Shown here: positions 10,866 through 22,461 of the stretch, piece by piece
How positions within the stretch are numbered: position 1 is the first letter of the stretch
Layout of the letters: each line of letters starts with the position of its first letter
NCBI GenBank assembly: GCA_002162695.1
Contig: MAAM01000006.1
Coordinates: 118,051-182,050 of the forward strand
Length of the DNA stretch: 64,000 bases
DNA from: Cycloclasticus sp. 46_120_T64
GTDB taxonomy: Bacteria; Pseudomonadota; Gammaproteobacteria; Methylococcales; Cycloclasticaceae
Reading direction: 5' to 3'
Position numbers and translations under genes: made by a program
Notes under the pieces: generated by a model
Databases searched by the model: none
Seen by the model: the letters and a program-made list of their open reading frames with translations, nothing else
What the model was told of the DNA's origin: nothing

Positions 10866-13106
10866 TTATTTATCCACCAACTCGATCGTATCAGGGTTTT
10901 GAAAGCCCCTAGGTAGTTTCGTCCCTCGCTGCCCACGCTTGCCTCGGTAAGCCTCTAAGTCTGTTAACTTCAAGTTGATATGACGTTTACCGGCATTGAT
11001 CCGAATCGACTGCTGCTCTTCTACCACGCATAAACCGAGCACCCTATCCTCTCCCGAGGCTAAATCTTTTGGCGGGATTTGCAGTAATTTATTGCCTTTA
11101 CCACGATTCAGTACAGGCACCTCACTTATTGGGAAAATCAACAAGCGGCCTTGTTGACTGATAATTGCCAGCAGCGCCTCTTCCGCTTGAAATAAGCAGG
11201 GTGGTAAAACAACGGCCCCATTCGGCACCGTTATTAAGGCCTTCCCGGCCTTATTCTTCGTCGATAAATCCGCTAATTGAGTAACAAAACCGTAACCGGC
11301 ATTGGAAGCCAATATGATCCGTTCATCCTTGCCAGCCAACACCTCGGTAAATCTGGCACCAGCAGGCGGCTTGAGACTGCCGGTTAATGGCTCCCCTTGT
11401 CCGCGAGCCGATGGCAAACCATGTACCGGTAAATTATAAACCCGCCCCGTAGAATCAAGGAAGTACACCACGCTATTACTGCGCCCACGAGCCGAGGCTA
11501 GATACTCATCACCCGACCTAAATGTCAGGCTAGCGGGGTCAATATCATGTCCTTTCGCCGCGCGTACCCAGCCTTTCTCCGAAATCACCACCGTCATCGG
11601 TTCATTCGGTATCAATGCACGTTCATCTAAGGCTTGCGCTAACTGCCGACTCACAATCGGCGAACGCCGTTCATCACCATAGGCTTTTGCATCGGCAATA
11701 ATTTCTTTCTTAACCAAGGTGCGCAAGCGCTGCTTAGAGTTTAATATTTTCTCCAAGCCATCACGCTCTTTCGCCAGCTCCGCCTGTTCGGAGCGAATTT
11801 TTCGCTCTTCTAACTTGGCGAGTTGGCGTAACTTAATTTCAAGAATAGAATTGGCCTGAATCTCGCTGATAGAAAAACGTTCCATCAACGCGTGTTTAGG
11901 TTTATCTTCTTCTCTAATAATTTGAATCACTTCATCGATATTCAGGTAGGCGATCAATAAGCCATCCAAAATATGCAAACGTTGATTCACTTTCTCTAAA
12001 CGATACTGCAAGCGCTTCCTCACCGTGTCTATACGGAAGGTCAACCACTCACTCAGCACTGCTTTCAGATTTTTAACCTGCGGCTTACCGGACAAACCGA
12101 TCACATTGAAATTAACCCGATACGTTCGTTCCAGGTCGGTAGTAGCAAATAAATGCGACATCAGCTGCTCAATATCGACCCGATTTGAGCGAGGCACAAT
12201 CACCAAGCGAGTCGGATTTTCGTGATCAGACTCATCACGTAAGTCTTCAACAATAGGCAATTTTTTAGCCTGCATTTGCGCAGCTATTTGCTCCAGTATT
12301 TTCGCCCCAGACACTTGGTAAGGCAAGGCCGTAATAATCACCTGCCCCTGTTCAAGCTCGTAACAAGCACGTGCGCGTAAACTACCGCCCCCTTTCTCAT
12401 ACATCGCGACAATATCGGCACGTGAAGTGACGATTTCAGCTTCCGTTGGAAAATCTGGGCCCTTGATGTACTCCATTAAATCAGCCAACTCGGCTTTAGG
12501 CTCATCTAATAAATGCACACAGGCACTGGCCACTTCATTCAGGTTATGCGGCGGGATATCTGTCGACATGCCGACGGCTATGCCGGTGACACCGTTCAGT
12601 AATAAATTGGGTAAACGCGCCGGCAATAAAGACGGCTCCTGTAAGGTGCCATCAAAATTATCGACCCACTCAACCGTGCCCTGCGCCAGTTCAGACAATA
12701 AACTATTGGTGTAAGGCGCTAAACGTGACTCGGTATAACGCATCGCCGCAAATGACTTGGGGTCATCCGGTGAGCCCCAGTTGCCCTGCCCATCGACTAG
12801 CGGGTAACGGTACGCAAAGGGCTGCGCCATATGTACCATCGCTTCATAACAGGCGGTATCCCCGTGCGGGTGAAACTTACCCAATACATCGCCCACCGTT
12901 CGAGCCGACTTTTTGAATTTCGCTTGATTGGATAAACCCAGCTCAGACATCGCATACACAATGCGTCGTTGCACGGGCTTTAAACCATCGGCAATATGCG
13001 GCAAGGCCCGGTCAAGGATCACGTACATCGAATAGTCTAGGTACGCTTTTTCGGTAAAGTCTTGCAGCGCTATCGTTTCAATATTTTCGAATTGTTTATT
13101 GCTCAT
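10866..13106 (-). CDS. parC: DNA topoisomerase IV subunit A
   Basis: ParC is the cleavage-reunion subunit of topoisomerase IV, which decatenates sister chromosomes. The 746-residue protein has the winged-helix/tower region with catalytic Tyr at residue 124 in [13 protein letters not shown]. The quinolone-resistance region is [13 protein letters not shown]. Thr occupies the position of E. coli Ser80, and the Glu matching Glu84 is kept. The C-terminal beta-pinwheel shows the GyrA-box-like repeats expected. It starts 9 bases after parE with ATG 13106, so the two subunits are co-transcribed. Confidence 0.97.
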   Translation of the reverse strand: MSNKQFENIETIALQDFTEKAYLDYSMYVILDRALPHIADGLKPVQRRIVYAMSELGLSNQAKFKKSARTVGDVLGKFHPHGDTACYEAMVHMAQPFAYRYPLVDGQGNWGSPDDPKSFAAMRYTESRLAPYTNSLLSELAQGTVEWVDNFDGTLQEPSLLPARLPNLLLNGVTGIAVGMSTDIPPHNLNEVASACVHLLDEPKAELADLMEYIKGPDFPTEAEIVTSRADIVAMYEKGGGSLRARACYELEQGQVIITALPYQVSGAKILEQIAAQMQAKKLPIVEDLRDESDHENPTRLVIVPRSNRVDIEQLMSHLFATTDLERTYRVNFNVIGLSGKPQVKNLKAVLSEWLTFRIDTVRKRLQYRLEKVNQRLHILDGLLIAYLNIDEVIQIIREEDKPKHALMERFSISEIQANSILEIKLRQLAKLEERKIRSEQAELAKERDGLEKILNSKQRLRTLVKKEIIADAKAYGDERRSPIVSRQLAQALDERALIPNEPMTVVISEKGWVRAAKGHDIDPASLTFRSGDEYLASARGRSNSVVYFLDSTGRVYNLPVHGLPSARGQGEPLTGSLKPPAGARFTEVLAGKDERIILASNAGYGFVTQLADLSTKNKAGKALITVPNGAVVLPPCLFQAEEALLAIISQQGRLLIFPISEVPVLNRGKGNKLLQIPPKDLASGEDRVLGLCVVEEQQSIRINAGKRHINLKLTDLEAYRGKRGQRGTKLPRGFQNPDTIELVDK

Positions 13107-13115
13107 AATCGTCTC

Positions 13116-15002
13116 TTATAGGTCGGCTAAATTACCACGCTCTTGTAACCAAACCTTACGGTCTCCAGCACGCTTCTTGGCCAATAACATATCCATTTTA
13201 GCGTGCGTATTATCTCCAGCTTGCATCTGCAAACGGACTAAACGACGCGTATCCGGATCCAAGGTGGTCACCCGTAATTGCGCGGGGTTCATTTCACCCA
13301 AGCCTTTAAAGCGTTGCACATTCACCTTACCTTTCAGTTTCTCAGCGGCAATACGATCTAATACCCCTTCTTTTTCCGCATCATCCAGCGCATAAAAAAC
13401 CTGCTTACCCACATCCACTCGATACAACGGCGGCATTGCCACATAAATATGCCCCGCCTCCACCAAAGGTGCAAAATGACGGACGAATAAAGCACATAAA
13501 AGAGTCGCAATATGTAGTCCATCGGAATCCGCATCGGCCAGAATACATACCTTACTGTAACGTAATGAAGTCAAATTACTGGAGCCGGGCTCAACCCCTA
13601 TCGCCACAGATATATTATGTACTTCTTGCGAAGCCAGCACTTCCGTCGCATCGACCTCCCAAGTATTAAGAATCTTCCCACGTAACGGCATGATCGCCTG
13701 AAACTCACGATCACGTGCTTGTTTTGCTGAACCACCCGCCGAGTCCCCTTCTACTAAGAAAAGCTCCGAACGGTCGGAGTCTTGCGAGGAACAATCGGCC
13801 AGCTTACCTGGCAAGGCCGGTCCCGATGTCACCTTCTTCCGCACCACTTTTTTACCCGCACGCTGCCGGTTGAGTGCACGCTGAATGGCTATTTGCGCAA
13901 TTTCTTCGCCAATTGCTGGGTGCTGGTTTAACCACAGGCTAAAACTATCTTTGGCCACACCGGAAACAAATGCCGCACATTCACGTGAGGTCAAGCGCTC
14001 CTTTGTTTGCCCTGAAAACTGTGGATCTTCTAGTTTGATCGATAACACATAGTGACAGCGCTCCCAAACATCATCTGGGGTGATTTTAACGCCTCGTGGT
14101 AACAACGATTGAAATTCACAAAATTCCCGAACGGCTTCGGTTAAGCCCGTTCGCAAACCGTTCACATGGGTGCCACCTTGTGCGGTTGGCACGAGGTTTA
14201 CATAACTTTCGGTAATACCCTCTCCCGCATCGGTTGCCCAAGCTATCGCCCATTCAACCGATTCGCGTTCACTGCTCGCGCTAGAGATAAATCCCTCCTG
14301 CGGCAACAAATTCAAGTGTTTGAGTTGGTCCAGTAAATAATCGCTTAAACCATTTTCATAATACCACTCCGTTTTTTCGGCACTGCTCTCATCATTAAGC
14401 GTAATCCGCAAACCGGGACATAACACCGCTTTAGCACGTAACACGTGTTTTAATTTCAACAACGACACACTAGCCGAGTCGAAATATGTCGGATTCGGTT
14501 TAAAGTGTACCGAGGTTCCCGTATTCTTTTTACCGACGGTGCCAACTGAGGTCAGTTCACTGACCTTCAGCGCATCTTCATAGGCAATATGCCAACGCTG
14601 GCCGAGGCGTTTAACTTCTACGTCTAAGCGACTCGACAAGGCATTAACCACCGAAATACCCACCCCGTGTAAACCACCAGAATACTGATAATTTTTATTT
14701 GAAAACTTACCGCCGGCGTGCAAACGTGACAGAATCAATTCAATACCCGGCACCCCATGTTCTGGGTGAATATCAACCGGCATGCCTCGACCGTTATCGG
14801 CAATTTTAATCGAGCCATCTTTAAGTACGGCAACATCAATTTGTGTGGCAAAACCAGCAATGGCCTCATCCACACTATTATCTAAGACCTCTTGCACAAG
14901 GTGGTTGGGGCGCACCGTATCGGTATACATCCCCGGTCTTTTTTTAACCGGATCAAGGCCCGTTAATACTTCAATATCTGAGGCATCATATTGATTATTC
15001 AT
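13116..15002 (-). CDS. parE: DNA topoisomerase IV subunit B
   Basis: ParE supplies the ATPase of topoisomerase IV. The 628-residue protein has the GHKL ATP-binding motifs (EVLDNSVDEAIAG with catalytic Glu and Asn, DNGRGMPVDIH, GGLHGVGISVVNAL). It also has the TOPRIM domain (FLVEGDSAGGSAKQARDRE, LADADSDGLHI) and C-terminal QRFKGLGEMNP. Length and the lack of the extra GyrB insert favour ParE over GyrB, as does pairing with parC directly downstream. It diverges from xseB across a 299-base gap with no other gene. Confidence 0.97.
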   Translation of the reverse strand: MNNQYDASDIEVLTGLDPVKKRPGMYTDTVRPNHLVQEVLDNSVDEAIAGFATQIDVAVLKDGSIKIADNGRGMPVDIHPEHGVPGIELILSRLHAGGKFSNKNYQYSGGLHGVGISVVNALSSRLDVEVKRLGQRWHIAYEDALKVSELTSVGTVGKKNTGTSVHFKPNPTYFDSASVSLLKLKHVLRAKAVLCPGLRITLNDESSAEKTEWYYENGLSDYLLDQLKHLNLLPQEGFISSASSERESVEWAIAWATDAGEGITESYVNLVPTAQGGTHVNGLRTGLTEAVREFCEFQSLLPRGVKITPDDVWERCHYVLSIKLEDPQFSGQTKERLTSRECAAFVSGVAKDSFSLWLNQHPAIGEEIAQIAIQRALNRQRAGKKVVRKKVTSGPALPGKLADCSSQDSDRSELFLVEGDSAGGSAKQARDREFQAIMPLRGKILNTWEVDATEVLASQEVHNISVAIGVEPGSSNLTSLRYSKVCILADADSDGLHIATLLCALFVRHFAPLVEAGHIYVAMPPLYRVDVGKQVFYALDDAEKEGVLDRIAAEKLKGKVNVQRFKGLGEMNPAQLRVTTLDPDTRRLVRLQMQAGDNTHAKMDMLLAKKRAGDRKVWLQERGNLADL

Positions 15003-15301
15003 AGCAACAACTATAGGTTTGGTTTGAGGGTAAGTTTAGACTCAACAATAAGCTGAGAATTTTAACGGGTTTTCTAACAATATAATGACAAAACTAACTA
15101 TTTCCGCAAATTCCACCGCAAGCCAGCGCCACTGGCAGTCCGGCTTGAATTTTATGAACGCGCAGACAAAGCCGAGATAAAACCGAGTGGTGGCAGTTAG
15201 CGCTCCGCCTTTATTTTTTAATGCGTATAATAAATTGCAATAAAGCTGAAAAATCACCTTCAATACCGCTAACATAAGCTAACATCCATTGCAGAGATCC
15301 C

Positions 15302-15526
15302 ATGCCTAGAACAAAAAAGTTAGATTTAGAATCATCCTTGGAGTCACTAGAAGACTTAGTGGATCGTATGGAAAATGGCGGCCTCAGCCTAGAAGACTCA
15401 CTGAAAGAATTTGAACAAGGCATTAAGCTGGTGCAGTCCTGTCAAAAATCACTCTCTGATGCCGAACAAAAAGTTGAAATACTACTGAAAAAGTCCAGTT
15501 CCGCGCGCCCCGTCGACTTCGAATAA
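15302..15526 (+). CDS. xseB: Exodeoxyribonuclease VII small subunit
   Basis: XseB is the small subunit that binds XseA to form single-strand-specific exonuclease VII. The 74-residue chain has the family core LEDLVDRMENGGLSLEDSL followed by a long helix (EFEQGIKLVQSCQKSLSDAEQKV). It heads xseB-ispA-dxs, the order usual in gammaproteobacteria. An AGAG sits upstream of ATG 15302. A TATAAT at 15226 is the only promoter-like element I see. Confidence 0.96.
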   Translation: MPRTKKLDLESSLESLEDLVDRMENGGLSLEDSLKEFEQGIKLVQSCQKSLSDAEQKVEILLKKSSSARPVDFE

Positions 15527-15549
15527 ACAGCACTCTGGTACCCGCTACG

Positions 15550-16434
15550 ATGAAATCATTCAAACAATTCCAGCAATTTAAGATTGAGCAAATTGAAACC
15601 GCCTTAGACAGGCTATTGCCAAAAAACACTATCGAACCCACAAAGCTGCACCAGGCAATGCGTTACTCCACCCTCAATGGCGGCAAACGCATTCGAGCCA
15701 TGTTGGTTTATGCCTGTGGTCAATTACTCGACCTGCCACAAAAGACACTCGATAGTATCGCCTGCTCCATCGAACTGATTCACGCCTATTCGTTAATTCA
15801 CGATGATTTACCGGCCATGGATGACGACGACCTGCGCCGTGGCCAAGCCAGTTGCCATAAGGCATACGATGAAGCCACCGCCATTTTAGCCGGTGATGCC
15901 TTATTAACCCTCGCCTTCCAAGTACTGGCCGAAGCCGATTGCACGGCTGAGCAAAGAATAAACTGGATCCAACTCATCAGCCACGCCAGCGGCTCACGGG
16001 GGATGGTCGGTGGACAAGCCATCGACCTGGCTAACGAAGGCAAAGCCGTCAGCATCGCCGACATTGAAAACATGCATCTACACAAAACAGGTGCGCTCAT
16101 TTGTAGTTGTATTACCCTCGTGGCCAGCTTAAAACATCAACGCCAAGATAAACCCTATCAACAACTCAAACATTACGCCGAGTGCATCGGTTTAGCCTTC
16201 CAGGTTCAAGACGATATCCTCGATGAGACCTCATCGACCGAAGTACTAGGCAAAACCCAGGGCAAAGATAAACACGCCGAAAAATCGACCTACCCAGCGC
16301 TGCTCGGCTTGAAAAATTCCAAACAATTTGCCCAGGACTTATACGAAGACGCCATCGATAGCCTATCGAGCTTTGATCAGCAGGCAGATTACCTGCGTGA
16401 AATTGCATTATTTACCGTCTCTAGAAATAGTTGA
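15550..16434 (+). CDS. ispA: Farnesyl diphosphate synthase (geranyltranstransferase)
   Basis: IspA condenses isopentenyl diphosphate with allylic diphosphates to make farnesyl diphosphate for quinones, undecaprenol and heme O. The 294-residue protein has GGKRIRAMLVY and the first Asp-rich motif in DDLPAMDDDDLRRG (near residues 85-98). The central GGQAIDL and the second Asp motif in QVQDDILDE are also present, as is the GKTQGKDKHAEKSTYP loop. It is 23 bases after xseB and lies before dxs, so isoprenoid genes are linked. The ribosome site is poor, suggesting translational coupling. Confidence 0.96.
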   Translation: MKSFKQFQQFKIEQIETALDRLLPKNTIEPTKLHQAMRYSTLNGGKRIRAMLVYACGQLLDLPQKTLDSIACSIELIHAYSLIHDDLPAMDDDDLRRGQASCHKAYDEATAILAGDALLTLAFQVLAEADCTAEQRINWIQLISHASGSRGMVGGQAIDLANEGKAVSIADIENMHLHKTGALICSCITLVASLKHQRQDKPYQQLKHYAECIGLAFQVQDDILDETSSTEVLGKTQGKDKHAEKSTYPALLGLKNSKQFAQDLYEDAIDSLSSFDQQADYLREIALFTVSRNS

Positions 16435-16527
16435 GTCCACGAGCCTCATAACACAACTATTGACTTGCATAGTCCTTGCTGGCAAACGATAATACTCGTT
16501 TAATCAAACTATCATTATAGAGACTTC

Positions 16528-18423
16528 TTGGCCGCTTCTGATCACTACCCATTACTCGATAATATTGACCTTCCTAGTGACTTACGTCGACTAGCCGAAG
16601 ACGAGCTTGTTGATTTATCACGTGAGTTACGTGATTTCCTGATTTCCTCTGTCAGTAAATCAGGCGGCCATCTATCAGCCGGACTTGGCACTGTTGAATT
16701 AACCGTCGCCTTGCATTACGTGTTTAACACCCCTAATGACAAACTAGTCTGGGACGTTGGCCACCAAGCCTACCCGCATAAGATTTTAACCGGCCGTAAA
16801 GATAGAATATCTACGATTCGCCAACAAGGCGGCATCACCCCCTTTGTTACCCGCGCCGAAAGTGAATACGACGCGTTTGGTGTAGGCCACTCCAGCACCT
16901 CGATCAGTGCTGCGTTAGGCATGGCTATTGCCGCCGCCCGCAACAACAACCCTAAACGTACCGTTGCCATTATTGGTGATGGTGGCATTACCGGCGGTAT
17001 GGCTTTTGAAGCGTTAAACCACGCCGGCGCCTTAGATGCTAATTTACTGGTGATTTTAAATGACAACGACATGTCAATTTCACCGAATGTCGGCGCGCTG
17101 AAGAACCACCTCGCGAAGATTTTATCCGGCAAACTATATACCACCGTAAAAGAAGGCAGTAAAAAAGTCCTCTCCACGATGCCTAGCGTCTGGGAGCTGG
17201 CACTAAGAACCGAAGAACACGTTAAAGGGATGGTCATCCCCGGCACCCTATTCGAAGAAATGGGTTTTAATTACATCGGCCCAATCGATGGCCATGATTT
17301 GCCGACCTTGGTGCAAACCCTATCGAACCTTAAAGACCTTAAAGGGCCACAGTTTTTGCACGTAGTAACCCAGAAAGGCAAGGGCTATTCCCCTGCCGAG
17401 GCAGATCCCGTTGCTTATCACGGGGTTGCTACCTTTGACCCGAGCAAGGACAACCTGCCCGTTAAACAAGCCAGCGCCCCTAGCTACACCGAAGTTTTTG
17501 GCCAATGGTTATGTGATATCGCCGCCGCTGATGACAAAGTCGTCGCTATTACCCCAGCCATGCGCGAAGGTTCAGGCATGGTCGCATTCGAACAACAATT
17601 CCCCGAACGTTATTTTGATGTAGGTATCGCCGAACAACACGCGGTTACCCTAGCAGCCGGCATGGCCTGCGAAGGCTTAAAACCGATTGTGGCTATTTAC
17701 TCAACATTTTTACAACGTGGTTACGACCAGTTAGTACACGATGTCGCACTGCAAAACCTTTCGGTATTATTTGCTATTGACCGAGCCGGTCTCGTCGGGC
17801 CAGATGGGCCGACCCACTCAGGCTCTTACGACTTCAGTTTCCTCCGCTGTTTACCGAATATGGTCATCATGGCACCCGCCGATGAAAATGAGTGTCGCCA
17901 AATGCTAACCACGGGGATTCGTTACACTGGTCCCGTTGCGGTACGTTACCCACGCGGCAAAGGCCCTGGCGTTACCGTCAACGAGCAATTTGATGAACTT
18001 GAAATAGGTCGCGCAATTACCCGACGTGAAGGTAAAAAAATCGCCTTATTATCCTTTGGATCAATGCTTTGCACCGCCCTAGAGGTCGCCGACGATTTTG
18101 ATGCCACCGTGGTCAATATGCGCTTTGTAAAACCACTCGACGAGAGCTTAATTAAACAGATCGCCGCAACACACGAGCTGATCATCACCCTCGAAGAAAA
18201 CGTTATTAAAGGTGGCGCCGGAAGCGCGGTGAATGAATATATTCACCAACAAGGCCTAGATATTAAAATATTTAATATCGGCCTTCCTGATATCAATATT
18301 GAACACGGCTCTAGAGAAGAGTTATTACAAGAAGCCGGCCTTGATGCCAGTACCGTACAACAATCAATTAAGAACTATTTGCAATCACACTGCACTAATT
18401 CTTCAAACAATCACTGCACGTAA
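16528..18423 (+). CDS. dxs: 1-deoxy-D-xylulose-5-phosphate synthase
   Basis: Dxs condenses pyruvate and glyceraldehyde 3-phosphate in the first step of the MEP isoprenoid pathway, using thiamine diphosphate. The 631-residue length fits. It shows [30 protein letters not shown], the cofactor motif [18 protein letters not shown] and [11 protein letters not shown]. The reading frame is open only from 16504 and contains no ATG or GTG before the conserved region. The start is therefore TTG 16528, with a modest AGAG upstream. The alignment of the N terminus with E. coli Dxs ([16 protein letters not shown]) agrees. Confidence 0.95.
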   Translation: MAASDHYPLLDNIDLPSDLRRLAEDELVDLSRELRDFLISSVSKSGGHLSAGLGTVELTVALHYVFNTPNDKLVWDVGHQAYPHKILTGRKDRISTIRQQGGITPFVTRAESEYDAFGVGHSSTSISAALGMAIAAARNNNPKRTVAIIGDGGITGGMAFEALNHAGALDANLLVILNDNDMSISPNVGALKNHLAKILSGKLYTTVKEGSKKVLSTMPSVWELALRTEEHVKGMVIPGTLFEEMGFNYIGPIDGHDLPTLVQTLSNLKDLKGPQFLHVVTQKGKGYSPAEADPVAYHGVATFDPSKDNLPVKQASAPSYTEVFGQWLCDIAAADDKVVAITPAMREGSGMVAFEQQFPERYFDVGIAEQHAVTLAAGMACEGLKPIVAIYSTFLQRGYDQLVHDVALQNLSVLFAIDRAGLVGPDGPTHSGSYDFSFLRCLPNMVIMAPADENECRQMLTTGIRYTGPVAVRYPRGKGPGVTVNEQFDELEIGRAITRREGKKIALLSFGSMLCTALEVADDFDATVVNMRFVKPLDESLIKQIAATHELIITLEENVIKGGAGSAVNEYIHQQGLDIKIFNIGLPDINIEHGSREELLQEAGLDASTVQQSIKNYLQSHCTNSSNNHCT

Positions 18424-18440
18424 AACTAAATACACTCGTT

Positions 18441-19235
18441 ATGACTATAGAAGATGTACAGAACCGCCCTGACTCAAGAAATATCCCAATCAACAAAGTT
18501 GGCATCAAAGATATTCGCCACCCCTTCGTCTTTGTAGACAAGGAAGGCCACCAACAAGCCACCGTTGGCACATTCCAAATGTCAGTTAACCTGCCGCATC
18601 ATCAAAAAGGCACTCATATGTCGCGTTTTATCGCGCTGTTGAATGAAGACTGCAAAGAGTTGTCGATGCAAGCTTTCCCTTCTCTACTAGAAAACATGAC
18701 CGAGCTCCTCGAAGCGGAAACCGGCTACATTACCGCCGAGTTCCTATACTTCGTTAATAAGTCAGCACCTGTTACTGGGGTTAATAGCTTGCTTGATTAC
18801 CAAGTAAAAATTGATGGTCAATGGTCAAAATCCGGCAGTAAAGTTAACGTTAAACTGGTTATCCCAGTCACCAGCTTATGCCCATGCTCTAAAAAAATAT
18901 CAGACTACGGCGCTCACAATCAACGTTCACATATTACCGTCGACGCGGTAACCACGGGTGATATATTCGTCGAAGACATTATCCAGTTGGTTGAAAAACA
19001 AGCATCTAGCGAGCTATATAGCCTACTTAAACGCCCAGACGAAAAATTCGTCACCGAGCGCGCCTACGACAACCCTAAGTTTGTTGAAGATGTGGTGAGA
19101 GATATCGCCAATGCGCTAAATTCGGATGAACGAATTTTATCTTATGTACTGGAAGCAGAAAACTTTGAATCAATTCACAATCACTCCGCTTACGCGGTGA
19201 TTGAAAATAACAAAACTACTAATACCGGAGCTTAA
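18441..19235 (+). CDS. folE2: GTP cyclohydrolase FolE2 (type IB)
   Basis: FolE2 converts GTP to 7,8-dihydroneopterin triphosphate for folate synthesis and replaces the zinc-dependent FolE in some bacteria. The 264-residue protein shows the diagnostic [15 protein letters not shown] and the metal/catalytic stretch [20 protein letters not shown]. It also has [21 protein letters not shown], all typical of the IB family. It starts 18 bases after dxs, probably in the same transcript. FolE2 tolerates other metals than zinc in the families studied; whether a zinc-type FolE exists elsewhere in this genome cannot be told here. Confidence 0.95.
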   Translation: MTIEDVQNRPDSRNIPINKVGIKDIRHPFVFVDKEGHQQATVGTFQMSVNLPHHQKGTHMSRFIALLNEDCKELSMQAFPSLLENMTELLEAETGYITAEFLYFVNKSAPVTGVNSLLDYQVKIDGQWSKSGSKVNVKLVIPVTSLCPCSKKISDYGAHNQRSHITVDAVTTGDIFVEDIIQLVEKQASSELYSLLKRPDEKFVTERAYDNPKFVEDVVRDIANALNSDERILSYVLEAENFESIHNHSAYAVIENNKTTNTGA

Positions 19236-19239
19236 AAAA

Positions 19240-20844
19240 ATGTCTAGCACTTTAGACCTAACCCAATACGGCATCAACAACGTCAGTGAAATTATTCATA
19301 ACCCGTCGTTTGACCTGCTATACGCCGAAGAAACGCGCGATGACCTCGACGGTTATGAAAAAGGAATCGTCACCGAACTTGGCGCCGTCGCCGTTGATAC
19401 AGGCATATTCACTGGGCGTTCACCAAAAGACAAATACATCGTAATGGACGACGTGTCACGCGATACCGTTTGGTGGTCTACTCAAGGTAAAAATGACAAT
19501 AAACCTTTATCAGAAGAAAACTGGAGCAGCCTTAAAAAAGTAGTGACCGACCAATTGTCAGGCCAGCGTTTATTCGTCGTTGACACTTACTGCGGCGCCA
19601 ATAAAGACACCCGCCTAGCGGTTAGATTTATTGTTGAAGTTGCTTGGCAGGCTCACTTCGTTAAAAACATGTTTATCCGCCCTAGCGCTGAAGAGCTCGC
19701 AAGCTTCGAACCCGATTTCGTGGTGATGAATGGCGCCAAAACTAATAACCCTAACTGGAAAGAGCAGGGTTTAAACTCAGAAAACTTTGTTGCTTTCAAC
19801 CTTACTGAAAAAATTCAGCTGATTGGTGGCACTTGGTATGGCGGCGAAATGAAAAAAGGCATGTTCAGCATGATGAACTACCTTTTACCGCTTAGAGGCA
19901 TTGCTTCAATGCATTGCTCAGCCAATATCGGTGAAAAAGGCGATGTCGCTGTATTCTTCGGCCTATCAGGAACCGGTAAAACGACCTTATCAACCGATGC
20001 TAAACGCCAATTGATCGGCGATGACGAACACGGCTGGGATGACGAAGGTGTCTTCAACTTTGAAGGCGGCTGCTACGCTAAAGTCATTAATCTAAGTGCC
20101 GATGATGAACCAGAAATTTATGGCGCTATTCGTCGTGATGCGCTATTAGAAAACGTGAGTGTAACCGCCGATGGTAAGATTGACTTCTCGGATAATTCTA
20201 AAACAGAAAACACCCGAGTATCATACCCAATTGACCATATCGACAACATTGTAAAGCCCATATCTAGAGGCGGTCATGCGCAAAAAGTCATCTTCCTAAC
20301 GGCCGATGCATTTGGCGTAACACCTCCTGTATCAAAGTTAACAGCAGAGCAGACGAAGTACTATTTCTTATCTGGCTTCACTGCAAAATTAGCCGGTACC
20401 GAACGTGGCATCACCGAACCCACCCCAACATTCTCTGCGGCCTTTGGTGCAGCGTTTTTATCATTACACCCTACCAAGTACGCACAAGAGTTAGTGAAGC
20501 GTATGGAAGCCGTTAATGCAGAGGCTTACCTAGTTAATACGGGTTGGAATGGCAGCGGCAAACGCATCTCCATTAAAGACACTCGCGGTATCATCGATGC
20601 GATTCTTGATGGCTCTATTGAGCAGGCAGAAAGCAAACAGATCCCATACTTCAACTTAGAAGTACCGTGCTCTTTACCGGGTGTTGATGCGAACATCCTA
20701 GACCCACGCGATACCTATGAAGATAGCGCCGAATGGGACAAACGCGCTAAGGAACTTGCACAGCTGTTTATCAATAACTTTGATAAATATACCGACAATG
20801 CGGAAGGCCAGTCACTTGTTTCAGCCGGACCTATCTTGAGCTAG
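19240..20844 (+). CDS. pckA: Phosphoenolpyruvate carboxykinase (ATP)
   Basis: PckA decarboxylates and phosphorylates oxaloacetate to phosphoenolpyruvate, the entry step of gluconeogenesis. Family signatures are [18 protein letters not shown], the kinase-1a loop [11 protein letters not shown] and the metal/kinase-2 region [19 protein letters not shown]. The substrate loop [11 protein letters not shown] is also present. I start at ATG 19240, preceded by GGAG at good spacing. An upstream in-frame TTG at 19201 would lie inside folE2 and is unlikely. The protein is 534 residues, the normal size. A strong terminator follows. Confidence 0.97.
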   Translation: MSSTLDLTQYGINNVSEIIHNPSFDLLYAEETRDDLDGYEKGIVTELGAVAVDTGIFTGRSPKDKYIVMDDVSRDTVWWSTQGKNDNKPLSEENWSSLKKVVTDQLSGQRLFVVDTYCGANKDTRLAVRFIVEVAWQAHFVKNMFIRPSAEELASFEPDFVVMNGAKTNNPNWKEQGLNSENFVAFNLTEKIQLIGGTWYGGEMKKGMFSMMNYLLPLRGIASMHCSANIGEKGDVAVFFGLSGTGKTTLSTDAKRQLIGDDEHGWDDEGVFNFEGGCYAKVINLSADDEPEIYGAIRRDALLENVSVTADGKIDFSDNSKTENTRVSYPIDHIDNIVKPISRGGHAQKVIFLTADAFGVTPPVSKLTAEQTKYYFLSGFTAKLAGTERGITEPTPTFSAAFGAAFLSLHPTKYAQELVKRMEAVNAEAYLVNTGWNGSGKRISIKDTRGIIDAILDGSIEQAESKQIPYFNLEVPCSLPGVDANILDPRDTYEDSAEWDKRAKELAQLFINNFDKYTDNAEGQSLVSAGPILS

Positions 20845-20863
20845 TCACACTTAATAGCTCGCG

Positions 20864-20894
20864 AAAAAAGGCCATGCTTGCATGGCCTTTTTTT
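20864..20894 (+). terminator. Intrinsic terminator after pckA
   Basis: AAAAAAGGCCATGC pairs with GCATGGCCTTTTTT across a 2-base loop and ends in a T tract, 20 bases after the pckA stop. Confidence 0.9.
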
Positions 20895-20957
20895 ATACCC
20901 TTTAAAATAAACCCACCCTCGCCCTACGCAAATTGTCATGGTTAATAAATTCCAGAC

Positions 20958-20990
20958 AAAAAAAAGCCATGCAGGTGCATGGCTTTTTTT
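20958..20990 (-). terminator. Intrinsic terminator after mdh
   Basis: The stem AAAAAAAGCCATGC/GCATGGCTTTTTTT with loop AGGT sits 18 bases beyond the mdh stop. It shares the GCCATGC core with the pckA terminator about 65 bases away. Confidence 0.88.
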
Positions 20991-21007
20991 GAAATACTTA
21001 AACTAGC

Positions 21008-21985
21008 TTAGAATAAGTGCTTAACACCATCACGCTCTTCTTTAAGTTCATTTTCTGTCGCGGTCATTCTTTCACGGCTGAAATCATTGATTTCCAAACC
21101 TTGAACAATTGAATAGTCGCCATCTTTCACAGTAACAGGGAAAGAATAAATTAGACCTTCAGCAATGCCGTAACTGCCATCACTAGGAATACCCATACTA
21201 ACCCAATCGTTATCAGCTGTACCCTGAACCCATGTTCTCATGTGATCAAGCGCTGAGCTGGCAGCAGAAGCCGCACTAGATAACCCACGAGCTTTAATGA
21301 TAGCCGCACCACGTTGTTGTACAGCAGGGATATAATCATCGCTGTACCAGCTAGCATCTACTTTAGATAAAGCATCTTCACCGTTAATTAATGCGTTATG
21401 AAGATCTGGGTATTGTGTTGCAGAGTGATTACCCCAAATAGTCATTTTTGTAATATCAGTACTGTGTGTACCCGTTTTTTCAGCAAGTTGGCTTAACGCA
21501 CGGTTATGATCAAGGCGAGTCATCGCAGTGAAGTTACGCGGATTTAAATCAGGTGCATTGTTCATTGCAATTAAAGCATTCGTGTTAGCTGGGTTACCAA
21601 CTACCAGCACGCGTACGTCGCGTTTAGCCACTTTATTAAGCGCTTTACCTTGTACAGAGAAGATAGCAGCATTGGCTTCAAGCAAGTCTTTACGCTCCAT
21701 GCCTGGGCCACGAGGACGCGCACCCACTAGGAATGCAAAATCGATATCTTTGAATGCAACTTCTGCATCATCAGAGATTTGAACGCTTTTTAATAAAGGG
21801 AATGCACAGTCATTTAGTTCCATCACCACGCCTTCAAGCGCGCCTAAAGCAGGAGTGATTTCTAACAGGTGTAGACAGATAGGTTGCTCTGGACCTAGAA
21901 AGTCACCTGAAGCAATGCGAAATAATAATGAATACGAAATTTGGCCAGCTGCGCCGGTAACGGCTACATGAACGGGTGCTTTCAT
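21008..21985 (-). CDS. mdh: Malate dehydrogenase (type 2)
   Basis: This NAD-dependent malate dehydrogenase oxidises malate to oxaloacetate. The 325-residue protein has the nucleotide motif [18 protein letters not shown] near residues 10-27 and the substrate Arg loop [13 protein letters not shown]. The catalytic His is in [11 protein letters not shown]. These place it in the longer type 2 family rather than the E. coli type. I start at ATG 21985 because AAGGAG lies just upstream; the frame stays open for another 72 bases but that part resembles no Mdh. The gene completes the TCA-related set (sucAB-lpd, fumA, pckA) in this window. Confidence 0.96.
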   Translation of the reverse strand: MKAPVHVAVTGAAGQISYSLLFRIASGDFLGPEQPICLHLLEITPALGALEGVVMELNDCAFPLLKSVQISDDAEVAFKDIDFAFLVGARPRGPGMERKDLLEANAAIFSVQGKALNKVAKRDVRVLVVGNPANTNALIAMNNAPDLNPRNFTAMTRLDHNRALSQLAEKTGTHSTDITKMTIWGNHSATQYPDLHNALINGEDALSKVDASWYSDDYIPAVQQRGAAIIKARGLSSAASAASSALDHMRTWVQGTADNDWVSMGIPSDGSYGIAEGLIYSFPVTVKDGDYSIVQGLEINDFSRERMTATENELKEERDGVKHLF

Positions 21986-22087
21986 TTCTAACAATCTCCT
22001 TAAATAAAAAATAGAATTATAGCCGAAAATTGATCTTAATTTGGCTATAAATAACAACCCCTGATGGGGAAACTAAACTTGAAAATA

Positions 22088-22399
22088 TTAACGTTGCTGA
22101 AAAATTTTCTTCAAGTCATGGTGGTAAATGAATCCTGGTAAGGCAAACACCGCGAATAGGCACAGGGCAACGACGTAAAACTCCCAGGCCTGCGATACAA
22201 CCGTACCCATCACCTTATACTCCAGTGCAAAACCTAGGCTAAAAGACAGCGCACATAGAGTGAGCCACTCACAAGCACGAAGCCAACCAGGTTTACGCTT
22301 AATAGATAGGATGCAAAATAGCTTATCACTCAACCAAGGTAAATTAGCTGCAATGATTAGCAAGCAAAGCAAGATATATATAGGGTATTGATTAGTCAT
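22088..22399 (-). CDS. DUF2818 family small membrane protein
   Basis: This is a 103-residue protein with three predicted membrane segments (about residues 5-24, 43-62 and 70-92). It has the DUF2818 family pattern ANLPWL near the N terminus and QAWEFYVVALCLFAVFALPG near the C terminus. The function is unknown. I recall this family as the gene that follows nuoN in many betaproteobacteria and some gammaproteobacteria. Here it stands right beside secG-tRNA-Leu with no nuo gene between. The start is ATG 22399; a TTG directly before it is less likely. Confidence 0.8.
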   Translation of the reverse strand: MTNQYPIYILLCLLIIAANLPWLSDKLFCILSIKRKPGWLRACEWLTLCALSFSLGFALEYKVMGTVVSQAWEFYVVALCLFAVFALPGFIYHHDLKKIFQQR

Positions 22400-22461
22400 C
22401 AATAATACTCAAAGCCAAGGGCCTTAGTTTGTTCTAACAGGATCGTATTAATAATACGTAT

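Noticed and set aside
15003..15301. A gene or small RNA between parE and xseB
   Set aside because: Frames are short and cross both strands without ribosome sites. Only a TATAAT at 15226 stands out, too little for a promoter call.
16770..18188. Long open frames antisense to dxs, and similar ones opposite sucA, dnaK and ftsH
   Set aside because: They are mirror frames of strongly conserved genes with no starts, ribosome sites or family motifs.
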